Shown: positions 1 through 5,697 of the stretch, in pieces
How the letters are laid out: each line of letters opens with the position of its first letter
How positions within the stretch are numbered: the first letter of the stretch is position 1
Assembly: GCA_029931995.1 (NCBI GenBank)
Contig: JAOZQX010000109.1
Coordinates: 1-5,697, forward strand
DNA from: Bacteroidales bacterium
Lineage (GTDB): Bacteria > Bacteroidota > Bacteroidia > Bacteroidales > GCA-2711565
Length of the DNA stretch: 5,697 bases
Direction of reading: 5' to 3'
Program-made: the position numbers and the translations under genes
Notes under the pieces: generated by a model
The model's database searches: none
What the model was told of the DNA's origin: nothing
What the model saw: only the letters and a program-made list of their open reading frames with translations

Positions 1-47
1 GCCTCTTGAATAATTGGCTCGATAAGTTTATTGTTAATTTTTATCAT
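1..47 (-). CDS. Possible start of a further gene, cut by the left edge (unidentified)
   Basis: On the minus strand an ATG at 47-45 opens a frame with no stop up to the window edge. It reads MIKINNKLIEPIIQEA, the last residue inferred from two bases (GC). It begins 24 bases after the ogt stop, in the same direction and at operon-like spacing. The next ATG upstream, at 58-56, runs into a stop after four codons, so 47 is the likely start. The leader is AT-rich with no Shine-Dalgarno motif, as at the other starts here. Fifteen codons are too few to name a family. The amphipathic lysine- and isoleucine-rich opening looks like an ordinary soluble protein start, but a chance open frame of this length is quite possible. 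Confidence 0.45.
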   Translation of the reverse strand, partial: MIKINNKLIEPIIQE

Positions 48-71
48 AGAATTATCATTAAAAATTATCAA

Positions 72-548
72 TTAGAAAAGATTTCCCTGTATGAATTTTG
101 CTTCATGCTCCAGCAGCCATTTTTTTCGCCAGATTCCACCACCAAAACCTGTTAGTTTTCCATCGCTGCCAATTACCCGATGGCAAGGAATAATAATCAA
201 AATTTTATTTTTCCCATTGGCATTTCCAACAGCTCGAAGCAAATTTCGATCGCCTAAATTTTTAGCAATATCAAGATAAGTTTTAGTGATTCCAAAAGGG
301 ATGGTTAATAGTTGTTCCCAAACTTTTTGTTGAAAATTGCTTCCTTGAATATCTAAGGGTAAATCAAAATTTTGTTGGCCTTCGTTGAAATATTCATCCA
401 GTTGTTGGATGCTTTGTTCGAGGACTTTGTTCGTTTTTTCAGTAAATTTTTCTTCAACAAAATACAATCCATACAAACCTTTTTCGGTAGCCGATAATTC
501 AACGATCCCGATGGGTGAATCATAATATGTTTTGAAAATACTATCCAT
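72..548 (-). CDS. ogt: Methylated-DNA--[protein]-cysteine S-methyltransferase (Ogt/MGMT type)
   Basis: This 158-residue suicide repair protein takes the alkyl group from O6-alkylguanine (and O4-alkylthymine) in DNA onto a cysteine and is consumed in one turnover. The active site is PCHRV at 121-125, so the acceptor is Cys122. By alignment from memory with human MGMT, the other key residues are present: Tyr91 (in IPFGITKTYLDIA), the arginine finger Arg105 in RAVGNANGKN, Asn114 of the Asn hinge, and Glu149 in WLLEHE. The stretch GFGGGIWRKKWLL (134-146) is the usual binding-channel end. The N-terminus, YYDSPIGIVEL, is the typical short ribonuclease-like domain. Length fits a stand-alone Ogt, not Ada, since no metal-binding or AraC domain is present. 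The start overlaps the ettA stop by one base (TAATG), which fixes the start and suggests coupled translation. The protein is cytoplasmic. Confidence 0.95.
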   Translation of the reverse strand: MDSIFKTYYDSPIGIVELSATEKGLYGLYFVEEKFTEKTNKVLEQSIQQLDEYFNEGQQNFDLPLDIQGSNFQQKVWEQLLTIPFGITKTYLDIAKNLGDRNLLRAVGNANGKNKILIIIPCHRVIGSDGKLTGFGGGIWRKKWLLEHEAKFIQGNLF

Positions 549-550
549 TA
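546..550 (-). promoter_or_regulatory. TAATG stop-start overlap between ettA and ogt
   Basis: Read on the minus strand, the TAA stop of ettA (550-548) shares its last A with the ATG of ogt (548-546). The upstream bases (AAACTAAAAAGTGAT) hold no clear Shine-Dalgarno motif. This arrangement usually means that ribosomes ending on the first gene restart on the second, so ogt output would follow ettA translation. The overlap is seen directly; the coupling is inferred. Confidence 0.7.
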
Positions 551-2227
551 ATCACTTTTTAGTTTTTTGTAGCGGATACGTTTCGGACCTTCATCTCCCA
601 GTCGTTTTCGACGATTTTCTTCATATTCGGAGTAAGATCCCTCGAAAAAGTAAACTTGAGAATTTCCCTCAAAAGCGAGGATATGAGTTGCAACCCGATC
701 GAGGAACCAACGGTCGTGAGAAATAATTACGGCACAACCGGCAAAATTTTCAAGGCCTTCCTCTAAGGCTCGAAGTGTGTTAACATCAATATCGTTGGTT
801 GGTTCATCGAGCAACAAAACATTGGCTTCTTGTTTTAAAGTCATAGCCAAATGCATTCGGTTACGTTCACCACCCGATAGGACTCCGGCCTTTTTTCCTT
901 GGTCTACACCACTAAAATTAAAACGCGAAACATAGGCGCGGGAGTTCATCGTTTTGTTTCCGAGTTGGATGTTTTCATTTCCGCCCGAAATTATTTCCCA
1001 TACATTTTTCTCAGCATCAATTTCTTCGTGAGCTTGGTCAACGTAACCAACTTTCACAGTTTTCCCAACTTTAAAATCACCTTTATCAGGATTTTCTATT
1101 CCCATGATTAAACGGAACAAAGTCGTTTTTCCGGCGCCATTCGGGCCAATTACACCAACAATCCCCGCAGGTGGAAGCATAAATTCAAGATTGTCAAACA
1201 ATAATTTCTCATCATAAGCTTTCGAAACACTTTGTGCTTCGATAACTGAATTTCCCAGTCGTGGGCCGTTTGGGATGAAAATTTCTAATTTCTCTTCTTT
1301 TTGCTTCACGTCTTCGTTTAGCATTTTATCGTAAGAAGCTAAACGGGCTTTAGATTTTGCATGTCGGGCTTTTGGAGCCATTCGTACCCAATCTAATTCT
1401 CTTTCCAGCGTTTTTCGACGTTTGCTTGCCGATTTTTCTTCCATCTGTAAACGCTTACTTTTTTGTTCAAGCCAAGAAGAATAATTTCCTTTCCAAGGGA
1501 TGCCTTCGCCCCGATCCAGTTCTAAAATCCATCCAGCAACGTTATCCAAAAAATAGCGGTCGTGTGTCACGGCAATTACAGTTCCTTTGTATTGCTTTAA
1601 GTGAACTTCCAGCCATTCAACCGACTCAGCATCGAGGTGGTTGGTAGGCTCATCAAGCAATAAAATCTCCGGTTCGGAAAGCAGTAAGCGACATAATGCA
1701 ACCCGTCTTCGTTCGCCACCCGATAAATTTTTAATGGGCGAATCTCCAACAGGGCAACGCAGTGCGTCCATGGCACGTTCCAGTTTTGAGTCCAGTTCCC
1801 ATGCGTCTTTTTGTTCAATCAATTCCGTAAGTTTTCCTTGTTCTTCGATGAGTTTGTTCATCTCATCATCACTCATGGGCTCACCAAATTTAAGATTGAT
1901 TTCCTCGTATTTTTTTAGCAAATCAACTACATCCTGAACTCCCTCCTGAACAATTTCTTTGACAGTTTTTGAATCGTCGAGCTGTGGTTCTTGTTCTAAA
2001 AAACCAACCCTGTATCCTGGTGAGAAAACAACTTCTCCATTGAAAGATTTATCTACACCGGCAATAATTTTTAAGAGGCTGGATTTTCCTGAACCATTTA
2101 ATCCTATGATTCCAATTTTAGCTCCGTAAAAAAAGGAGAGATAAATATCCTTTAATACTTGTTTAGATGGAGGGTAGATTTTACTAACTCCAACCATTGA
2201 GAAAATAATCTTTTTATCGTCTGACAT
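548..2227 (-). CDS. ettA: ABC-F ATPase EttA, energy-dependent translational throttle
   Basis: This 559-residue protein has two ABC ATPase domains and no membrane segments, so it is not a transporter. Domain 1 has Walker A GLNGSGKS (42-49), signature LSGGE (168-172), Walker B LLLDEPTNHLD (189-199, catalytic Glu193) and switch His222. Domain 2 has Walker A GPNGAGKTT (361-369), LSGGE (450-454), LLLDEPTNDID (471-481, Glu475) and His504. A helical charged 'arm' lies at about 95-145 and the linker (PtIM) at about 245-325, including WVRMAPKARHAKSKARL and the FIPNGPRLG stretch typical of EttA. The C-terminus (GPKRIRYKKL) also matches. Length is close to the 555 residues of E. coli EttA. The E. coli protein binds the ribosomal E site and gates entry into elongation according to ATP/ADP. 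All ATPase residues are intact. It starts one base after the glycosyltransferase stop. Another ABC-F subtype is possible but unlikely. Confidence 0.95.
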   Translation of the reverse strand: MSDDKKIIFSMVGVSKIYPPSKQVLKDIYLSFFYGAKIGIIGLNGSGKSSLLKIIAGVDKSFNGEVVFSPGYRVGFLEQEPQLDDSKTVKEIVQEGVQDVVDLLKKYEEINLKFGEPMSDDEMNKLIEEQGKLTELIEQKDAWELDSKLERAMDALRCPVGDSPIKNLSGGERRRVALCRLLLSEPEILLLDEPTNHLDAESVEWLEVHLKQYKGTVIAVTHDRYFLDNVAGWILELDRGEGIPWKGNYSSWLEQKSKRLQMEEKSASKRRKTLERELDWVRMAPKARHAKSKARLASYDKMLNEDVKQKEEKLEIFIPNGPRLGNSVIEAQSVSKAYDEKLLFDNLEFMLPPAGIVGVIGPNGAGKTTLFRLIMGIENPDKGDFKVGKTVKVGYVDQAHEEIDAEKNVWEIISGGNENIQLGNKTMNSRAYVSRFNFSGVDQGKKAGVLSGGERNRMHLAMTLKQEANVLLLDEPTNDIDVNTLRALEEGLENFAGCAVIISHDRWFLDRVATHILAFEGNSQVYFFEGSYSEYEENRRKRLGDEGPKRIRYKKLKSD

Positions 2228-2231
2228 ATTA
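2225..2231 (-). promoter_or_regulatory. TAA-T-ATG junction between glycosyltransferase and ettA
   Basis: The upstream stop (2231-2229) and the ettA ATG (2227-2225) are separated by a single T. The leader, GCAATCAGAATAAT, has no clear Shine-Dalgarno motif. There is no room for a separate promoter next to the start, so ettA is probably read from the upstream transcript unless a promoter lies inside the glycosyltransferase gene. Confidence 0.6.
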
Positions 2232-3395
2232 TTCTGATTGCATAACTTTTTCCAGTTTTAAACCGGCTTCATTCCAACTAAATTTTTCCTGAACAAAAAT
2301 ACGACCTTTCTTCCCGATTTCAGAAGCTTTTGCAGGGTTCTTCAATAAAAACTCGATTTGATCGGCAAAAGAATTTGCCGTTTCAGCAATTAAAATATCT
2401 TTACCATGAATCGCTTTTAATGCCTGATTTGTTAATGGTGTGGTGATGCACGGAATTTCCATACTCATTGCTTCAAGTAATTTGTTTTGCAGTCCGGTTC
2501 CAATTTGCATGGGAGCAACAAAAACTTTTGCCCGTGCATAATAAATCCTTAAATCATCAACCCAGCCCGTTACAGTAATATCTTTGGATGCCATCGATTT
2601 GATAGCTTCAGCTGGTTTTGCGCCTGTAAAAACTGTTTTTACAGCAATGCCTTTTTTATGAAGAATGGGTAAAATGTTTTTTACAAGATAGCGTGCACCT
2701 AATACATTTGGCGGATAGCTCATATTTCCGCTAAAAATTAAATCATATTTTTTTACTTGTGTTTCGGGCTGATAGAAATCAAAATCAACACCATTTGAAA
2801 TGATATGGATTTTGCCTTTTTCGGGGTGAGGGATATCTTCCCTGTCGGGTGCAGAAATTATGGTTTTATTATCGAAATAATTAAAAATTTTATGTTCGTA
2901 TTTCAACATTCGCCGGTATTCCATCCATAAAATTAGTCGTTTAAATACGCTAGTATATTTCATTCGTCTGTGCAAACCTTTAGAGAATGCATCCTGATAA
3001 TCTATGGTTTTAGGAATATTTAAGGGTTTGCTGTATTCAGCAACTCTTGCTAATTGAAAAAATACATGATCGGGTTTGTATTCGGCAGTTAGTTGTTTAA
3101 TTCTTTTTTTGGCGTGGCGACTAAAAAAATAACCAACTTGAAATGGTTTTCCGTTGAAAAATACTTTAATGATGTTTAAAAATCTGCAAAAAAGAGAAAG
3201 ATCAAAAAAGTTTACAGATTTGCAATAGGGTTGCAAAAACTGAAATGCATCTTGCTTGTTTACGCTTCGATCGTTTAAAGCAAATAAAATAATTTCATTG
3301 TTTTTGGAGAGGTGCTTAATTTGATGGAAAGCCCTGAGTTTATCACCTTTTTCAAGCGGGTAAGGGATGCGCGACAATACCACAAAAATCCTCAT
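2229..3395 (-). CDS. Glycosyltransferase, family 4 type (resembles PEP-CTERM/EpsH-associated sugar transferases)
   Basis: This 388-residue GT-B fold enzyme should move a sugar from a nucleotide-sugar donor onto a lipid-linked or envelope glycan on the cytoplasmic side of the inner membrane. The N-terminal domain opens with a beta strand and glycine loop, SRIPYPLEKGDKLRAFHQ (8-25). A conserved-looking TIDYQDAFSKGLHRRM (130-145) closes the acceptor side. The donor domain begins near NGVDFDFYQP (201-210), with FSGNMSYPPN (221-230) and GWVDDLRIYYARAK (277-290). The nucleotide-sugar motif is GTGLQNKLLEAM (299-310), with Lys305 and Glu308. The first glutamate of the classic E-x7-E motif is Thr300 here. 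The openings and LQNKLLEAM recall the sugar transferase family found with PEP-CTERM/exosortase loci; this is from memory. No signal peptide or membrane segment is evident. Donor and acceptor cannot be read from sequence. It is a distant paralogue of the enzyme encoded just upstream. Confidence 0.88.
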   Translation of the reverse strand: MRIFVVLSRIPYPLEKGDKLRAFHQIKHLSKNNEIILFALNDRSVNKQDAFQFLQPYCKSVNFFDLSLFCRFLNIIKVFFNGKPFQVGYFFSRHAKKRIKQLTAEYKPDHVFFQLARVAEYSKPLNIPKTIDYQDAFSKGLHRRMKYTSVFKRLILWMEYRRMLKYEHKIFNYFDNKTIISAPDREDIPHPEKGKIHIISNGVDFDFYQPETQVKKYDLIFSGNMSYPPNVLGARYLVKNILPILHKKGIAVKTVFTGAKPAEAIKSMASKDITVTGWVDDLRIYYARAKVFVAPMQIGTGLQNKLLEAMSMEIPCITTPLTNQALKAIHGKDILIAETANSFADQIEFLLKNPAKASEIGKKGRIFVQEKFSWNEAGLKLEKVMQSE

Positions 3396-3435
3396 AGAGT
3401 ATAAAGCTAAATTTTAATAAAGTTAGAAATTATTA
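3396..3435 (-). other. 40-base AT-rich spacer between the two glycosyltransferase genes
   Basis: This is the longest non-coding gap in the window. It is almost all A and T, with no inverted repeat able to form a terminator and no Shine-Dalgarno sequence before the ATG at 3395. A TAACTTTA at 3425-3418 is near the Bacteroidota -7 element TAnnTTTG, but no TTTG lies at the proper distance. I read it as an untranslated leader inside an operon. Confidence 0.6.
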
Positions 3436-4644
3436 TCAATTCTGTGAAGACAAAAGCTCAGAATAAAAATCAACCAGCTTTCGGATAAGGGTTTCACTAT
3501 TATGCTTTTTGGCGATAAGTTTTTTTGCATTAATTCCTAATTGATTTGTAAACGCAAAATCTTCAACGCATTTTTTTATTGATTGTATAAACTCTTCTTT
3601 GGTATTTGCAATTAAAATGTTTTTTTCGTGCTCGCATTGAATTCCCAAGGCTCCTTTTGAGCTTGAAATAATAGCTTTTTGGGCAGCCATACCTTCAATA
3701 ATTTTAATCCGTACTCCGCTACTCGAAAATAATGGAACTACCATAATCGCTTTCGAATCCATATATTTTTGAGGATCCTCAACAAAGCCGTGAATATGAA
3801 TATTTGAATGATTAATTTGTTGTAAATCTTTCGGCATAAATGAACCGGCTAAATGTAATTTGAGTTTGGGATATTGCTTATGTATTTCGGGCCAAACCTG
3901 ATTGATAAACCAACGGATGCCTTGTGAATTCGGAATCCAATTCATTGCCCCCAGATGAAACAGAGAGGGAAATTCTATTTGTGAATTTTGCTTTGAATAT
4001 TCCGAAAGCTTAATGCCAAAAGAAATATCAGTGATGGGTATTTGTTTGCAATGGTTTTTAAAGTAATTTTTATCTTCATTTGTAATGCTGATAATTCCAT
4101 CAAATTTTTTCAGAATATTTAGTTCGTATTTTTTTAGGGTTTTTGCCAAATGACGGATGTAAAATCTCTTAAGAGGATTGCTTGTTTCTTTTGTAATATC
4201 TTCCCAAATTTTGTGCTCAACATTATGTGTTCTCAAAGTAATTTTAGCTTTCGAAAATCCTCTTATTGTAGCGAGATAAGGTACTACAAACAATGATTCC
4301 ATCTGAATAATGTCATAGCTTTCTTTCGATAATATTTCTTTTATTTTATATTCAAATTTTTTTGAAATAAAACGATGAATATGATAGGATTTGTTTCGGA
4401 TGAAACATTTAAATGCATCAAAAAACTTAATTCTTAAATCAATAAAAACAGTTTCGATATTGGTTTTTTGCCGATAATTTTCTGGGATTTCATTTAAATC
4501 AACTGCATATTTTTCAGAACTGACAGCGAGTACTTTTACCGTATGTCCATTTTGCAACAAACCTTCAATAAACATATTCATTGCAATGGAGCCACCTTCT
4601 TTTGCAGGATAGGGTGATTTATTGCATATAAACAAAACTTTCAT
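3436..4644 (-). CDS. Glycosyltransferase, family 4 type (GT-B fold)
   Basis: This is a 402-residue retaining-type GT-B glycosyltransferase, expected to act on the cytoplasmic face of the inner membrane in surface glycan synthesis. The opening MKVLFICNKSPYPAKEGG (1-18) is the usual first strand plus glycine loop. LRTHNVEHKIWE (137-148) carries the His-Asn-x-Glu seen in a GT4 subgroup at the acceptor side. The donor domain shows HLGAMNWIPNSQGIRWF (230-246), HGFVEDPQKYM (285-295) and the nucleotide-sugar site SSGVRIKIIEGMA (308-320), with Arg312, Lys314 and Glu317. Ser309 stands where the first glutamate of E-x7-E would be. No signal peptide or membrane helix is visible, although helices rich in Lys and aromatic residues (about 70-105 and 157-180) could touch the membrane. 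The ATG overlaps the permease stop by four bases, which supports this start. Sugar and acceptor are unknown. Confidence 0.88.
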   Translation of the reverse strand: MKVLFICNKSPYPAKEGGSIAMNMFIEGLLQNGHTVKVLAVSSEKYAVDLNEIPENYRQKTNIETVFIDLRIKFFDAFKCFIRNKSYHIHRFISKKFEYKIKEILSKESYDIIQMESLFVVPYLATIRGFSKAKITLRTHNVEHKIWEDITKETSNPLKRFYIRHLAKTLKKYELNILKKFDGIISITNEDKNYFKNHCKQIPITDISFGIKLSEYSKQNSQIEFPSLFHLGAMNWIPNSQGIRWFINQVWPEIHKQYPKLKLHLAGSFMPKDLQQINHSNIHIHGFVEDPQKYMDSKAIMVVPLFSSSGVRIKIIEGMAAQKAIISSSKGALGIQCEHEKNILIANTKEEFIQSIKKCVEDFAFTNQLGINAKKLIAKKHNSETLIRKLVDFYSELLSSQN

Positions 4645-4663
4645 TGAGTTTTTTTATTTTTTT
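4641..4663 (-). promoter_or_regulatory. ATGA overlap with poly-A leader at the first glycosyltransferase start
   Basis: On the minus strand the permease stop TGA (4643-4641) overlaps the next ATG (4644-4642) as ATGA. The 19 bases before the ATG contain two runs of seven A (4663-4657 and 4655-4649) split by one T, and no Shine-Dalgarno motif. A-rich sequence just before the start is the known initiation signature of Bacteroidota. Here it also encodes the lysine-rich permease tail KNKKTQ. The overlap suggests coupled translation of the two envelope genes. Confidence 0.65.
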
Positions 4664-5697
4664 GAAGGATGCGTTTTGTAAGATGAAAAACCAATTGGAT
4701 TTTTTTTCTCCAACTATCGGCATCTAATAAAGGGGCATCGGTAGTAGCTTTATATGTCAGAAAAATCCCTAACGGAAGTAGTGACGCAGAGGCCAACCAC
4801 ATTCCAATCATGGGTATGAGTACGCCAGCTAACACATATTTTTTTCCGGTAATGGTGATAATATGAAAGATGATAAAGAAGACGACAGAAACAACTACAG
4901 GTAATCCGAGACCACCTTTTCGGATGATTGCTCCGAGGGGAGCTCCAATAAAGAAAAGCACCAGACAAGCAAACGATAATGTGAATTTTTCATGGAATAT
5001 TACCATGTGTTTTCTAATTCGTAATTCTCTATTTTCTCTATCGGTTACTGTATTTTCGATGGTTTTTATTCGAGATTGATTACTGCTCACAGCGTTTAGC
5101 AATACCCTGCTATCTGAGTTGTCTTCTAATAATTTAAAACCGCTATCAGCACCAATTTCTCTAGTTGAATCATTGAGAATTATTAATTCTGTTTTTAATA
5201 GTTTTTCAACTCGATTGCTGAAGTTGAATGAGTTATTGAATTTCAATTTTCTTTCGTCGAGTTGTGTGTTTAACGAATCAATAGAATGCTGAAGCTGATC
5301 CAAGTTAAGCATCGTATAATGATCTTTGAATAATGATTCGTCGGTGCGGTTCATCTCAAAATTAGTCAGATCAAACTTTTTATATTGTTCTTTAAAATAA
5401 GCTCGTTCGTGAGGTTTGAATTTTCTGTAATCTCTTACATCAACTTTTTCTATGTAAGAATACCCGTCATATAAAGTGAAAATTATAGATTGTCCATCAG
5501 GTGCGGTCTCCATTTTTCCTGATTTTGCTGTAGTCACGTCAATGTTTCCTAAACGCTTAGTGTGATTGTAAATCAAGACATCATAAATACCAATATCATC
5601 CTTGTCTTTTTTTCCGACTCGAATAGTATATCCATCTATATCGTTATAAAAAATACCTTCTTTTATATTAAAGGCAAGTTTTTTTTCGCGGATGTCA
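4641..5697 (-). CDS. LptF/LptG (YjgP/YjgQ) family permease, C-terminal part, cut by the right edge
   Basis: This is the inner-membrane permease partner of the LptB ATPase, which lifts lipopolysaccharide out of the inner membrane towards the Lpt bridge. About 351 residues are visible. The frame is open to the edge, so the TTG at 5576 is an internal codon, not the start. Codons upstream of it read family-typical LAFNIKEGIFYNDIDGYTI and then IGIYDVLIYNHTKR, part of the periplasmic beta-jellyroll. Next comes a charged, coil-like stretch (visible residues about 115-230). Three membrane helices follow (about 238-258, 264-285 and 288-314), holding the hallmark GAPLGAIIRKGGLGLPVVV. The tail is TYKATTDAPLLDADSW plus a basic end. 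The N-terminal helices and the rest of the jellyroll lie outside the window. LptF versus LptG cannot be decided from this part. It is the most upstream gene seen and overlaps the following glycosyltransferase by four bases. Confidence 0.93.
   Translation of the reverse strand, partial: DIREKKLAFNIKEGIFYNDIDGYTIRVGKKDKDDIGIYDVLIYNHTKRLGNIDVTTAKSGKMETAPDGQSIIFTLYDGYSYIEKVDVRDYRKFKPHERAYFKEQYKKFDLTNFEMNRTDESLFKDHYTMLNLDQLQHSIDSLNTQLDERKLKFNNSFNFSNRVEKLLKTELIILNDSTREIGADSGFKLLEDNSDSRVLLNAVSSNQSRIKTIENTVTDRENRELRIRKHMVIFHEKFTLSFACLVLFFIGAPLGAIIRKGGLGLPVVVSVVFFIIFHIITITGKKYVLAGVLIPMIGMWLASASLLPLGIFLTYKATTDAPLLDADSWRKKIQLVFHLTKRILQKNKKTQ

Noticed and set aside
48..71. A terminator after ogt.
   Set aside because: The 24-base spacer is AT-rich but has no GC stem and no hairpin followed by a T-run on the minus strand.
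1597..1937. Open frames on both strands inside ettA that could be taken as small genes.
   Set aside because: They overlap conserved EttA coding sequence in other frames, show no recognisable domain and have shadow-like composition.
548..2227. An antibiotic-resistance ABC-F (such as Vga/Lsa/OptrA type) rather than EttA.
   Set aside because: The LNGSGKS Walker A context, FIPNGPRLG linker, PKRIRYKKL tail and length all fit EttA, and there is no long linker extension of the resistance type.
3418..3454. Possible Bacteroidota promoter before the second glycosyltransferase: TAACTTTA (3425-3418) with TTTG (3454-3451) upstream.
   Set aside because: The spacing is 25 bases, longer than the usual 17-23, and the -7 element lacks its final G. 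In AT-rich DNA such matches are expected by chance.
4750..5079. Open frames on both strands within the permease membrane region.
   Set aside because: They lie over the conserved GAPLGAIIRKGG region in other frames and have no support as proteins.
5574..5576. TTG as the start codon of the permease gene.
   Set aside because: The frame stays open for 40 more codons to the window edge and those codons match the family, so the TTG is internal.

Overview
The window is a gene-dense, AT-rich stretch in which every supportable gene lies on the minus strand, so transcription runs from the right edge to the left. It looks like ordinary chromosome of a Bacteroidota bacterium. The reasons are the lack of clear Shine-Dalgarno sequences at the starts, A-rich leaders instead, and an LptF/LptG-type permease with a long charged periplasmic insertion. 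I cannot place it below phylum level with confidence.

Layout in transcription order: (1) 5697-4641, the C-terminal part of an LptF/LptG (YjgP/YjgQ) family permease, cut by the right edge; (2) 4644-3436, a GT-B fold, family 4 type glycosyltransferase; (3) 3395-2229, a second, divergent family 4 type glycosyltransferase that resembles the sugar transferases found with PEP-CTERM/EpsH loci; (4) 2227-548, a soluble ABC-F ATPase that matches EttA along its whole length; (5) 548-72, an O6-methylguanine-DNA methyltransferase of the Ogt type; (6) 47-1, the first 15 codons of a possible further gene cut by the left edge.

The junctions are very tight: a 4-base overlap, a 40-base gap, a 1-base gap, a 1-base overlap and a 24-base gap. 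No terminator or convincing promoter is visible, so the genes are probably co-transcribed from a promoter beyond the right edge. The first three genes share an envelope theme: LPS export and glycan assembly at the inner membrane. EttA (translation) and Ogt (DNA repair) are housekeeping genes that appear to share the transcript rather than the pathway. I see no mobile element, CRISPR array, RNA gene or clear sign of horizontal transfer, and no obviously new system. The points worth a second look are the glycosyltransferase pair, the permease insertion, the edge gene at 1-47 and the translational coupling.
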